This document shows positions 1-7,873 of a stretch of 12,586 nucleotides of DNA, piece after piece. A program made the position numbers and the translations under genes. Below the pieces are notes generated by a model that was not told the DNA's origin, did not search any database, and saw only the letters and a program-made list of their open reading frames with translations. The stretch spans positions 1 through 12,586 of the forward strand of contig CANKLD010000030.1 in the NCBI GenBank assembly GCA_947483095.1, given 5' to 3'. Source of the DNA: Bacteroidota bacterium. GTDB lineage: Bacteria > Bacteroidota > Bacteroidia > Flavobacteriales > Flavobacteriaceae. Each line of letters begins with the position of its first letter. Within the stretch, counting starts at the first letter, position 1.

Positions 1-2213
1 GATTTAATTTCAATTTTAGTATTGGTATACAATTGATAAGCTCTAAAGTTTCCATTTTGTAATGCGTGAATGGATTGAGTTCCAAGATTTGTTGGACCAC
101 CCGTAGCACTAGGAGAATCTACTGCTGTTCCATAGTAAGGAGCAACAACGTTAATGTTTCCAATGAAATTATTATAAACATTATAATATCCATTAATATC
201 AACAGAAATATCATTAACAACAGAACGGTATCCTAATTCTATAGCTTTTACCTCTTCAGGTTTTACATATTCTAAGTTAGTTTTTCTTAAGTCAGCTGGG
301 TTACCAGATGCTGATAAAGCAGCTACTGAGGCAGCAGTATAAGAGTTATTGTATGCATTTAAACCGGTCATAACAACTGATGTTGCGCCAGCAAATAACT
401 GACCTACTGTAGTGCTTACAGGTAAAGTTTCAGTATATCTTATTAAGTTATCAGGAGCTGAACCAAGTAATATTGCACTACCTACGTTAAATCCAATGTA
501 CTGGTCTTGAGTAGATGGGTTTCTGAAACCGGTTTGGAAGGAAGCTCTGAAATTGTGTTGTTTGTTCTCACCAGCAGAGTATACAGCAGAGATTCTTGGC
601 GAATAATTGCCCTGAAAGTTTTGAGATTTATCATAACGAATAGACCCTGAAAGTTTCAAACGGTCATCCATTAATTTCTTTTGTAATTGAGTGTAGGCAC
701 CATATTCATTATAATTAATTGGTCCATTTGCATCAGTATAAATTCTTCCCTGAGAATTCAATTCATACAATCGGTAAGATCCACCTACTTGAATTTCAGC
801 AAATTTAACTTGATCTTTAAAATTATAATTAACATCTGAATGGTAAATTCTAGAGTTGTCTACTAATTTAGATCCTGAAAGCACACTTGCTTCAGAAGTT
901 ACTTCGCTAAATGCCGTTTTAAACGCATCTGTACCAGGAATTAATCTTCCTGTATCTGCAGTATTTCTCGCAATTTGATGTGCTAGGGTAGGAGTTGCAC
1001 CACCTAATGTTGATTGTACATAAGCTCCAGCATATTGACCAAACCATGTTCTATCATCTTTCCATTTTCTGTTGATGTTTATCCCTGTAAACAACATGTC
1101 GTATGAATTTCCACCATCTTCAGTGGTAGTATATCCTCTTACGAAGAAGTTCTTTCCTTTGAATTCTAATTTATGTTGTTGCATAAAAAAGTTATTCAAA
1201 TAGTATCTGTTGGCTCCTTGGTAAACTGCATTACCAAAACCAAATTTACTTTGCCAGATAACTTCCAAATTTTCATTTCCAAATGGTCTCAAGTGCAAAG
1301 AGAAATCCAGTTTTGTGTTTGAAGCTTTGTTATCTGTTAATTCAACCTCTTTATAACCGGTTCTACTTACATTCGAGTTTGGTAATAAATTTACTGTTGA
1401 AGCAGGAATTAATCCAGCGGCAGCTAAACCTTGACCTACTCCTCTTAAGTTAGTTGAAACTTCATCACCATATACGTTGATACCGTTATAATTTGGATTT
1501 GTTCTATCTATTCCTATAATTTCATCACCATTTGCTGCGTTTATACCATTGTAATTAGTAGCGTACCAATCGGTACCTTTCATGTAAGTATAGTTTGCTT
1601 TAGCAGCAAAATAGTTATTAAATTTATGAGCTACTCTCACCCCATAATCTGAAAAACTATTTACACCAGCAGCTTGTTGGTTAGTTTGTCCGTATTTCAC
1701 ATAACCGTTTACCCCTTCACTAGTGAATGGATTTTTACTATTCATAAAAAGAATCCCATTGAAAGCGTTTGCGCCATACAATGCAGAAGAGGCTCCAGGT
1801 AATAATTCCACACTTTGAACGTCAATTTCTGAAATTCCAATCATGTTTCCTAACACGAAGTTTAGCAGCGGAGAAGAATTGTCCATTCCGTCCACTAATT
1901 GCATAAATCTTACGTTTGCAACCGTTGCAAATCCTCTAGTGTTGATTGATTTAAATGTCAAACTACTGGTGTTCATTTGTACCTCTTTAAGGTTCTCTAA
2001 ACCATCGTAGTAAGAAGGGGAAGCTGTTTTTTTAATGTCTTTTAGTCCCATTCTTTCAATGGTAACTGGCGATTGTAAAACTTTTTCAGGAGTTCTAGAA
2101 GCAGAGACTACAACCTCGTCTAGTACGGTGTTTTTAATTGAATCTGAAACTACTTTTTGTGCAAACGATACGCTGCAAAAAAACAATGTTAAAATAAGTA
2201 AGTGTTTTTTCAT
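1..2213 (-). CDS. TonB-dependent outer-membrane receptor (C-terminus cut by window edge)
   Basis: This is an outer-membrane beta-barrel that would import a ligand using energy from TonB-ExbB-ExbD. The frame is open for 737 codons from the ATG at 2213 down to the window edge, so the last barrel strands are missing. Residues 1-18 form a signal peptide (basic start, hydrophobic core, cut near SFA|Q). A TonB-box-like segment LDEVVVSASR lies at 31-40. The plug domain follows, with INTRGFATVANVRFMQLVDG at about 90-109 and VELLPGASSALYGANAFNG at about 135-153, both classic plug signatures. The rest is rich in aromatic and Asn residues in alternating strands, as expected for a barrel. There is no N-terminal carboxypeptidase-regulatory-like domain. 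No SusD partner lies on the start-codon side; the other side is outside the window. The ligand cannot be told from sequence (siderophore, cobalamin, peptide and glycan are all possible). Family assignment is firm. Confidence 0.93.
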   Translation of the reverse strand, partial: MKKHLLILTLFFCSVSFAQKVVSDSIKNTVLDEVVVSASRTPEKVLQSPVTIERMGLKDIKKTASPSYYDGLENLKEVQMNTSSLTFKSINTRGFATVANVRFMQLVDGMDNSSPLLNFVLGNMIGISEIDVQSVELLPGASSALYGANAFNGILFMNSKNPFTSEGVNGYVKYGQTNQQAAGVNSFSDYGVRVAHKFNNYFAAKANYTYMKGTDWYATNYNGINAANGDEIIGIDRTNPNYNGINVYGDEVSTNLRGVGQGLAAAGLIPASTVNLLPNSNVSRTGYKEVELTDNKASNTKLDFSLHLRPFGNENLEVIWQSKFGFGNAVYQGANRYYLNNFFMQQHKLEFKGKNFFVRGYTTTEDGGNSYDMLFTGININRKWKDDRTWFGQYAGAYVQSTLGGATPTLAHQIARNTADTGRLIPGTDAFKTAFSEVTSEASVLSGSKLVDNSRIYHSDVNYNFKDQVKFAEIQVGGSYRLYELNSQGRIYTDANGPINYNEYGAYTQLQKKLMDDRLKLSGSIRYDKSQNFQGNYSPRISAVYSAGENKQHNFRASFQTGFRNPSTQDQYIGFNVGSAILLGSAPDNLIRYTETLPVSTTVGQLFAGATSVVMTGLNAYNNSYTAASVAALSASGNPADLRKTNLEYVKPEEVKAIELGYRSVVNDISVDINGYYNVYNNFIGNINVVAPYYGTAVDSPSATGGPTNLGTQSIHALQNGNFRAYQLYTNTKIEIK

Positions 2214-2452
2214 TGGGCTTAAAATTTTTAATTAATAGAGGCTAAGTTAATGTTTATTTTCATATTATTAAATTTTAGCCTAAGAAATTTGATAATTAAC
2301 ATATTGACGGCGTTTATTTTAGTAATTAATCAAATTAAATTTTTAAATTTTTCACATCATTTTTATTTATTCTTTTAATTTCATCTGACAAATATATTTA
2401 ATTTTAACATTTAATTAAGTAATTCGTAAAAATTTACCTAATTTCTTAAAAT
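2214..2452. other. AT-rich intergenic region and putative long leader of the receptor gene
   Basis: This non-coding stretch lies between the glmS terminator and the receptor start. It is very AT-rich, and I see no convincing ORF, RNA fold or repeat in it. Read on the minus strand it would be promoter plus 5' leader for the receptor. If the -7-like element at 2389-2396 is real, the leader is about 170 nt, long enough to hold regulation, but I can point to no specific structure. Confidence 0.6.
2389..2396 (-). promoter_or_regulatory. Candidate Bacteroidota -7 promoter element for the receptor gene
   Basis: The minus strand reads TATATTTG, a full match to the Bacteroidota -7 consensus TAnnTTTG. 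No clean -33 TTTG is found at the expected spacing of about 19 nt. The region is so AT-rich that a chance match is possible. Transcription would begin near 2384. Confidence 0.4.
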
Positions 2453-2484
2453 AAAAAAAGCGCTCAACCTAGAGCGCTTTTTTT
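2453..2484 (-). terminator. Strong intrinsic terminator downstream of glmS
   Basis: This is a perfect inverted repeat. The left arm AAAAAAAGCGCTC (2453-2465) pairs with GAGCGCTTTTTTT (2472-2484) around a 6-nt loop. The core is 6 bp of GCGCTC/GAGCGC, flanked by seven A and seven T. On the minus strand it begins 17 nt past the glmS stop codon and ends in a T run, so it would end the glmS transcript before the receptor gene. The symmetric A and T tracts mean it could also stop transcription from the opposite direction. Confidence 0.9.
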
Positions 2485-2501
2485 ATTTGTATATCGATAT
2501 T

Positions 2502-4349
2502 TTACTCTACTGTAACCGATTTTGCCAAATTACGCGGTTGGTCAACATTACAATCTCTCATAACGGCAATGTGATAGGACAATAATTGTAACGGAATTGT
2601 AGTAATTAAAGGGGATAATGCATCTGGAGTTTCGGGAATTTCAATTACATAATCGGCTAAATCTCGAACTTGCGTATCTCCTTTGGTTACGATTGCAATA
2701 ATTTTTCCGCTTCTTGATTTTATTTCTTGAATATTACTAACTACTTTGTCGTAATGACCTAATTTTGGGGCGATTACTACTACTGGCATGTGTTCATCAA
2801 TTAAAGCAATTGGTCCGTGTTTCATTTCTGCAGCTGGATATCCTTCTGCATGAATATAAGAAATTTCTTTTAATTTTAATGCCCCCTCTAAAGCAACTGG
2901 AAAATTATAGCCTCTACCTAAATACAAACAATTATGAGAGTTTTTAAATGTTTCGGCAATTTCTTTCGCTTTATCGTTGGTTTGAAGTGCCTCAAGTACT
3001 TTTTTAGGAATTAATTCCAATTCTTGTAAATACCTATGGTAATCAGAATTAGCCATTGTTCCTTTTGCTTTAGCTATTCGCAAGGCAATCATGGTTAAAA
3101 CAGTAATTTGTGTGGTAAATGCTTTTGTTGATGCTACACCAATCTCTGGTCCTGCATGGGTATAAGCACCAGCATGAGTTTCTCTTGAAATAGAAGAACC
3201 TACTACATTACAAACTCCAAAGACAAATGCACCTCTTTCTTTGGCTAACTTAATTGCAGCTAAAGTATCTGCAGTTTCTCCCGATTGAGATATTGCAATA
3301 ACTACATCGCCTTTATTAATAATAGGATTTCTATATCGGAATTCTGAGGCATATTCAACTTCAACAGGAATTCTTGTAAATTCTTCTATAATATATTCGG
3401 CGACTAATCCTGCGTGCCATGAAGTTCCACAAGCTATTATTAATATTCTTTTAGCATTTAGGAATTTCTCGATATTATCTTCTATTCCAGCCATTTGAAT
3501 CAAACCAGTATTTGCATTAAGACGACCGCGATAAGTATCTTTTATAACACTTGGTTGTTCAAAAATTTCTTTAAGCATAAAGTGATCGTATCCTCCTTTT
3601 TCGATTTGCTCTAAGTTCATCTGCAATTCTTGAACATAAGGGTCAACTAAAGTATCGTCTTTAATTTTTCTAATTTTTAAAGGTTTATCCAATCTCACAA
3701 TTGCCATTTCTTCATCTTCAAGGTAAATCGCATTGGAGGTATATTCTATAAACGGAGAAGCATCAGAAGCAATAAAATATTCATTTTCACCTACTCCAAT
3801 TGCTAACGGACTTCCTAAACGGGCCACAATTATTTCATTTGGTTTTTGTTTGTCAAATACACAAATTGCATAAGCACCCACCACCTGATTTAAGGCTATT
3901 TGAACCGCTTTCCCTAATTTTAAATTGTCTTTCTTTTGAACGTCTTCAATTAAATTTACCAAAACTTCAGTGTCAGTATCGGAGTGAAAAACATAACCTC
4001 TATTAATTAATTCTTTTTTTAGAGGAGCATAGTTTTCTATAATTCCATTATGAATAATTACTAGGTTTCCTGAATTTGAAACATGAGGATGAGAATTTAC
4101 ATCGTTTGGAACACCATGAGTAGCCCAACGAGTATGACCCATTCCAATGGTGCCATTGGTTGTAATATTAGTTTTACATAGCTCTTCTAAATCAGAAACT
4201 TTACCTTTTGTTTTACAAACTTTAAGATTTTCCCCTTCAAAAAGCATTACTCCAGCGCTATCGTAACCTCTGTATTCAAGTCTTTTCAAGCCTTTGATTA
4301 CAATGGGAAAGGCTTCTCTATGTCCAATATAACCAACAATTCCGCACAT
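2502..4349 (-). CDS. glmS: Glutamine--fructose-6-phosphate aminotransferase (isomerizing), GlmS
   Basis: This cytoplasmic enzyme converts fructose-6-phosphate plus glutamine to glucosamine-6-phosphate, the entry step to UDP-GlcNAc for peptidoglycan and LPS. At 615 residues it is the usual full length. The N-terminal Ntn-glutaminase domain starts MCGIVGYIG with catalytic Cys2, exposed once Met is removed. It contains GHTRWATHG at 71-79, HNG at 100-102 and DTDTE at 124-128. Two SIS sugar-phosphate domains follow. The first carries CGTS at 307-310 and SQSGET at 354-359. The second carries ALEGALKLKEISY at 486-498 and AEGYPAAEMKHGP at 501-513. The C-terminus ends NLAKSVTVE, the conserved tail that closes over the active site. 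All key motifs are intact. It is the last gene of a three-gene unit, 24 nt after the DUF4270 gene, and is followed by a strong terminator. I see no glmS ribozyme upstream. Confidence 0.98.
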   Translation of the reverse strand: MCGIVGYIGHREAFPIVIKGLKRLEYRGYDSAGVMLFEGENLKVCKTKGKVSDLEELCKTNITTNGTIGMGHTRWATHGVPNDVNSHPHVSNSGNLVIIHNGIIENYAPLKKELINRGYVFHSDTDTEVLVNLIEDVQKKDNLKLGKAVQIALNQVVGAYAICVFDKQKPNEIIVARLGSPLAIGVGENEYFIASDASPFIEYTSNAIYLEDEEMAIVRLDKPLKIRKIKDDTLVDPYVQELQMNLEQIEKGGYDHFMLKEIFEQPSVIKDTYRGRLNANTGLIQMAGIEDNIEKFLNAKRILIIACGTSWHAGLVAEYIIEEFTRIPVEVEYASEFRYRNPIINKGDVVIAISQSGETADTLAAIKLAKERGAFVFGVCNVVGSSISRETHAGAYTHAGPEIGVASTKAFTTQITVLTMIALRIAKAKGTMANSDYHRYLQELELIPKKVLEALQTNDKAKEIAETFKNSHNCLYLGRGYNFPVALEGALKLKEISYIHAEGYPAAEMKHGPIALIDEHMPVVVIAPKLGHYDKVVSNIQEIKSRSGKIIAIVTKGDTQVRDLADYVIEIPETPDALSPLITTIPLQLLSYHIAVMRDCNVDQPRNLAKSVTVE

Positions 4350-4373
4350 AAATTATTATTTTTAGTAATATAA

Positions 4374-6077
4374 TTAATTAGGTTTTGTATAATAAATTTC
4401 TAGTTTTATTCTTTTTGCATAATTCGGATCTGTTACAGGAATGTTATTTCCGAATAAAACAGTGCCAAGTTGATTATATACCGCAGCCGTTGGATATTTA
4501 TTAAAAGGATTTGCAATTGAAGTTGAATTTTTAAGCTTTGAATTTGAAGCAACTCCAATTGATTCAGTAACAACTAATCCTAATTTTACATTGGTAGAAT
4601 CGTTACTTATTAAATTAATCATGTGATTAGTAAGTCGGATTTTATATTTTATTCCTCGTTTATCATAAGCTGATGTGGCAGAAGTTTTTTCTATAATACC
4701 ACCATGAACGTATTTATTATTTTTAGAATTGGAGGCAACGGAATAATCCAAATAATAATCAATTATAGGGCGGTGATTATTTAAATCATATAGATAAATT
4801 CTATTTGGTTCAGCTGCACCTGTCATTTTATCTTTATCAATATAAAAGGTAAGATTGGCATCATTTACTAATAATTTCTTTTTGTCAGCAGGATGTCTCA
4901 AATCTTCCAATTCATCTGAAATTTCATTAGGTCCAGAAACAAAGGCTCCTGTTGTGTTATTCCAGCCCTTAATATCTATATCGCGAAAGAGTTTAATGAT
5001 AACCATAGAACCTTCACCACCTTTTGGAAATAAGTTGTAGGCTCCAGTAGTTGCATTTGCATTGGATGCCAATCCTGAAGTATATCCTGAGGAGTAGTCA
5101 TTTTCTAATAAATTCACTGAATTTCCACCTAAACTAATTGCAAATTTCTTTTCTTTTTGGGTAACTCCGGCCGAACTAGTTACATCAACAGTATAGGTTA
5201 CTATTATTTTTCCCTTTTTGAAATTTAATAAAGACATACTTCCTTGATTAGGAGAAGCAGAAGCCGCTTCTGCCTTAAAATACAATCCTCGGAAATAATC
5301 TTTAAAAACAGAGTTATTGTAGAATTTTCCTGCAGCTCCTGTTCCAAACAATTTATTTTGGAAAAAGTCATTTCGAAGTTTTAAACGCATTCCGGGAACC
5401 GATCTTGTATCAACAACTTGGGCACCATCTACCGTTTTATAGGTTTTAATTTCTGCGGAACTGTAAATAAATTCATTGTTTTGAGTTAAATCGCCATCGT
5501 CATTTAAACGAACGGGATTTTTATAAGCATCAAAAACGGCAGTTTCTCCTGAATAATATCGTTGAACATCTAAAAAGTTAAGCGCAGCATCAAGGTCACG
5601 TAAAGTGTAATTATTTTCGTAAACGCTCAATTTGAATTTATTAAATACTTTTTTATCATTGGCAATACTAAATCCTTGAATAGAATCCAACTCATAAGTA
5701 CTATCACTTGTTGTAGCATCTTTAGAAATTAAACGACTAAAGTAAGGCAATGAAAGTTCCACTTTAGTTACCGTTGGGTTTGTTCCAATAGTTTGATTTA
5801 CAGTGTCTAATAACACTTGAGATACCACACTTGCTTTTGTTTTTCCAAAAAATGGATTGTTATAATATCCCAAAGAATTTATGGGCTGGTTACTTGTTTC
5901 AACTTCACCTGTTGCGGTATTATAAGCTAAAACAGTTTGTGAATCGTCTTTTATTAGTCCAAAATGATCATCTCCTATTACGTCTGAACCGATTTCATTA
6001 AAATCTTTATCACAAGAGGTAAAAAAAGCAATGATACCAACTAAAAAAAGTAATTTATAAATTGAATGATTTTGCAT
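4374..6077 (-). CDS. DUF4270 family lipoprotein
   Basis: This is a 567-residue predicted lipoprotein of unknown function. Residues 1-21 form a lipoprotein signal peptide with a hydrophobic core and a lipobox-like FFTSC, placing the lipidated Cys at residue 22. The next residues, DKDFNE, are acidic and charged, resembling the export signal that sends some Bacteroidota lipoproteins to the cell surface, so an outer-leaflet location is plausible but inferred. The mature chain has many Asn, Tyr and beta-prone segments and no membrane span. The early segment around 65-80 (INSLGYYNNPFFGKTKA) and the C-terminal RIKLEIYYTKP are features I associate with DUF4270, a Bacteroidota-restricted family. It sits between the GT5-like gene (21 nt upstream) and glmS (24 nt downstream) and is probably co-transcribed with both. 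Family placement is from memory of the pattern, not a search. Confidence 0.8.
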   Translation of the reverse strand: MQNHSIYKLLFLVGIIAFFTSCDKDFNEIGSDVIGDDHFGLIKDDSQTVLAYNTATGEVETSNQPINSLGYYNNPFFGKTKASVVSQVLLDTVNQTIGTNPTVTKVELSLPYFSRLISKDATTSDSTYELDSIQGFSIANDKKVFNKFKLSVYENNYTLRDLDAALNFLDVQRYYSGETAVFDAYKNPVRLNDDGDLTQNNEFIYSSAEIKTYKTVDGAQVVDTRSVPGMRLKLRNDFFQNKLFGTGAAGKFYNNSVFKDYFRGLYFKAEAASASPNQGSMSLLNFKKGKIIVTYTVDVTSSAGVTQKEKKFAISLGGNSVNLLENDYSSGYTSGLASNANATTGAYNLFPKGGEGSMVIIKLFRDIDIKGWNNTTGAFVSGPNEISDELEDLRHPADKKKLLVNDANLTFYIDKDKMTGAAEPNRIYLYDLNNHRPIIDYYLDYSVASNSKNNKYVHGGIIEKTSATSAYDKRGIKYKIRLTNHMINLISNDSTNVKLGLVVTESIGVASNSKLKNSTSIANPFNKYPTAAVYNQLGTVLFGNNIPVTDPNYAKRIKLEIYYTKPN

Positions 6078-6098
6078 ATTTATTTTAAAATAATATTA

Positions 6099-6902
6099 TT
6101 AAACTAAATTCTTGTAGAAGTTAGTATATACTTCAGCGAATTTATCTTTCGAGGTGAAAGGTAAAAAAGGTTTTCCCGAAGTTTCTATAAATTTTGTTAA
6201 ACTTGGAGACAGGTTTTCTGAAGCAATTATTATCCCATCAGAATGGTGAAGTGTTGTTAATATAATGTTTTCATAATCAGGAGTTTCTAAATTTGATATT
6301 GAAGCTTGAGGAACTCCATCAAATTTAACCTTATTGATCATTTCAAGATTTAGACTACCTTCAAACGACTGACTATATACAGAAGTAATGATTTTAGTAT
6401 CTGAAAACAAAGCTTCATCTTTATAATAATGCTTTAGATAGATTGGTAACATTGCCGCCATCCATCCATGAACATGAATAATATCCGGAACCCAATTCAG
6501 TTTTTTAACGGTTTCAACCACCCCTTTTGCAAAAAATATGGCGCGTTCATCGTTGTCGGGAAATAACGCCCCTTCTTCATCTGTAAAAGTAGCTTTACGT
6601 TTAAAATATTCATCGTTGTCGATAAAATAAACTTGAATTCTCTCTTTTGGAATAGAAGCTACCTTAATAATTAAAGGCATATCTAAATCATTTACTACTA
6701 AATTCATCCCCGACAATCTAATTACTTCGTGTAATTGATGCCTTCTCTCATTGATATTACCATATCTAGGCATGAAAATTCTAATTTGTCCGCCTTGATC
6801 GTTTACCATTTTTGGCACGTCATAAGACATTAGAGAAACCTCGTTTTCAGCTAAGTAGGGCACTACTTCAGATGATACATACAATATCCTCTTATCTTCC
6901 AT
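6099..6902 (-). CDS. Glycogen/starch synthase-like protein, GT5 catalytic half only, degenerate motifs
   Basis: This 267-residue protein matches the N-terminal GT5 half of bacterial glycogen synthase. RILYVSSEVVPYL at 5-17 aligns with VLHVCSEMFPLL of E. coli GlgA, and PDIIHVHGWMAAMLPIYL at 139-156 with the PDVVHAHDWHAGLAPAYL region. It ends where GlgA would begin its C-terminal domain, so it is a little over half of the usual length (about 475). Active-site signatures are altered: KTGG becomes AENE (18-21), HDW becomes HGW (145-147), and the VHN segment becomes VYS (175-177). It may therefore not make glycogen. The start at 6902 (MEDKRILY) is preferred over an in-frame ATG at 6941, because homology begins just after it and a -7 element overlaps the region just upstream of the earlier ATG. 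It appears to head the unit with the DUF4270 gene and glmS, and is divergent from panC. Confidence 0.82.
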   Translation of the reverse strand: MEDKRILYVSSEVVPYLAENEVSLMSYDVPKMVNDQGGQIRIFMPRYGNINERRHQLHEVIRLSGMNLVVNDLDMPLIIKVASIPKERIQVYFIDNDEYFKRKATFTDEEGALFPDNDERAIFFAKGVVETVKKLNWVPDIIHVHGWMAAMLPIYLKHYYKDEALFSDTKIITSVYSQSFEGSLNLEMINKVKFDGVPQASISNLETPDYENIILTTLHHSDGIIIASENLSPSLTKFIETSGKPFLPFTSKDKFAEVYTNFYKNLV

Positions 6903-6942
6903 ATTAAAATTCAGTATTACTTTTATAAAATAAAAAATCATG

Positions 6943-6950
6943 CAAATTTA
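6943..6950 (-). promoter_or_regulatory. Candidate -7 promoter element for the GT5-like/DUF4270/glmS unit
   Basis: The minus strand reads TAAATTTG, matching TAnnTTTG. A start of transcription about 5 nt beyond it (near 6938) would give a leader of roughly 36 nt to the ATG at 6902, and would fall at or past the alternative ATG at 6939-6941. A clear -33 box is not visible, so support is moderate. Confidence 0.5.
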
Positions 6951-6981
6951 CAAAAATTTATGCAGTTAATAACTAAAATCT

Positions 6982-6989
6982 TAAGTTTG
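6982..6989 (+). promoter_or_regulatory. Candidate -7 promoter element for the panC operon
   Basis: The sequence TAAGTTTG matches the Bacteroidota -7 consensus. A loose -33 match, TTATG, ends 19 nt upstream at 6962. Transcription would start near 6994, about 18 nt before the panC ATG at 7012. It lies back-to-back with the minus-strand element at 6943-6950. Confidence 0.5.
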
Positions 6990-7011
6990 CACAATATTTC
7001 AATAAAACATC

Positions 7012-7860
7012 ATGCTCATTTTCAAGACACAACTAGCTTTAATAGAGCATTTAAAAGTAAATTCTGATTCAAAAACGATCATTGGTTTTGTTCCTACAAT
7101 GGGTGCTTTGCACCAAGGTCATTTATCATTAGTTCAAAAGTCATTTGAGAATAATGACCTAACTATAGTGAGCATTTTTGTTAACCCAACTCAGTTTAAT
7201 AATTCCAAAGACTTAAAAAAATATCCTCGAAATTTAGAAAGCGATGTTGCGAAACTTAAAACTATTAGTAACAATATTATTACTTATGCTCCATCTGTTG
7301 ACGATATTTATGAAGGAAATACTAGCTCTAAATCTTTTTATTTTGATGGATTAGAAAATCAAATGGAAGGAAAATTTCGTCCAGGACATTTTGAAGGCGT
7401 TGGAACAATTGTTAAAAGGTTATTTGAAATTGTAAACCCAACCAATGCCTATTTTGGAGAAAAAGATTTTCAGCAGTTACAAATCATTAAAAAATTAGTA
7501 GAAAAAGAAAATTTCCTAATAAATATTTTTGGGTGCCCAATTTTAAGAGAAGAAAATGGACTTGCAATGAGCTCCAGAAATGAAAGACTTTCAACAAATG
7601 AAAGAAACGCTGCGGCAATTATTTATAAAACATTATTAGAGGTGAAATCAAAATTTAATTCTGAATCAATTTCTGACATAAAAACTTGGGTTGAAAACGT
7701 TTTTGAAAACCAAAACAATTTTAAATTGGATTATTTTGAAATTGCTGACGAAGCTACTTTATTGTCTTGTGAAGAAAAAATCCACGCAAAAAAACAAAGA
7801 GCTTTCATTGCTATTTTTGTTAATAATATTCGATTAATAGACACCATTTCATTAAATTAA
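7012..7860 (+). CDS. panC: Pantothenate synthetase (pantoate--beta-alanine ligase), PanC
   Basis: This cytoplasmic enzyme joins pantoate and beta-alanine with ATP through a pantoyl-adenylate intermediate, giving pantothenate for coenzyme A. At 282 residues it is full length. The nucleotidyltransferase fold shows PTMGALHQGH at 28-37 (the HxGH site, His34 and His37), FVNPTQF at 56-62, RPGHFEGV at 123-130, FGEKDFQQL at 148-156, and MSSRN at 186-190 as the KMSKS-like loop. All expected active-site segments are present. The ATG at 7012 is the first in-frame ATG after the predicted promoter. panD follows after 13 nt, so the last two steps needed for pantothenate lie side by side: beta-alanine supply and its ligation. 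Pantoate-forming genes (panB, panE) are not in the window. Confidence 0.98.
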   Translation: MLIFKTQLALIEHLKVNSDSKTIIGFVPTMGALHQGHLSLVQKSFENNDLTIVSIFVNPTQFNNSKDLKKYPRNLESDVAKLKTISNNIITYAPSVDDIYEGNTSSKSFYFDGLENQMEGKFRPGHFEGVGTIVKRLFEIVNPTNAYFGEKDFQQLQIIKKLVEKENFLINIFGCPILREENGLAMSSRNERLSTNERNAAAIIYKTLLEVKSKFNSESISDIKTWVENVFENQNNFKLDYFEIADEATLLSCEEKIHAKKQRAFIAIFVNNIRLIDTISLN

Positions 7861-7861
7861 T

Positions 7862-7869
7862 TATCTTTG
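7862..7869 (+). promoter_or_regulatory. Possible internal -7 element just before panD
   Basis: TATCTTTG matches TAnnTTTG and ends 4 nt before the panD ATG at 7874. If active it would give an almost leaderless panD transcript. There is no -33 TTTG at proper spacing (the nearest TTTG is about 42 nt away), so a chance match is quite possible. Confidence 0.25.
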
Positions 7870-7873
7870 ATCC

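Noticed and set aside
2035..2235. Plus-strand 66-codon ORF opposite the receptor start
   Set aside because: It lies antisense to the signal peptide and plug start of a clear TonB-dependent receptor. The peptide shows no recognisable features and is best explained as a shadow frame.
4350..4373. glmS ribozyme or riboswitch
   Set aside because: Only 24 nt separate glmS from the preceding gene, too short for the ribozyme, which is known mainly from Firmicutes.
6903..6941. Upstream in-frame ATG giving 13 extra residues on the GT5-like protein
   Set aside because: The extra residues do not match the family, and a -7 element just upstream would put the transcript start at or past that ATG.
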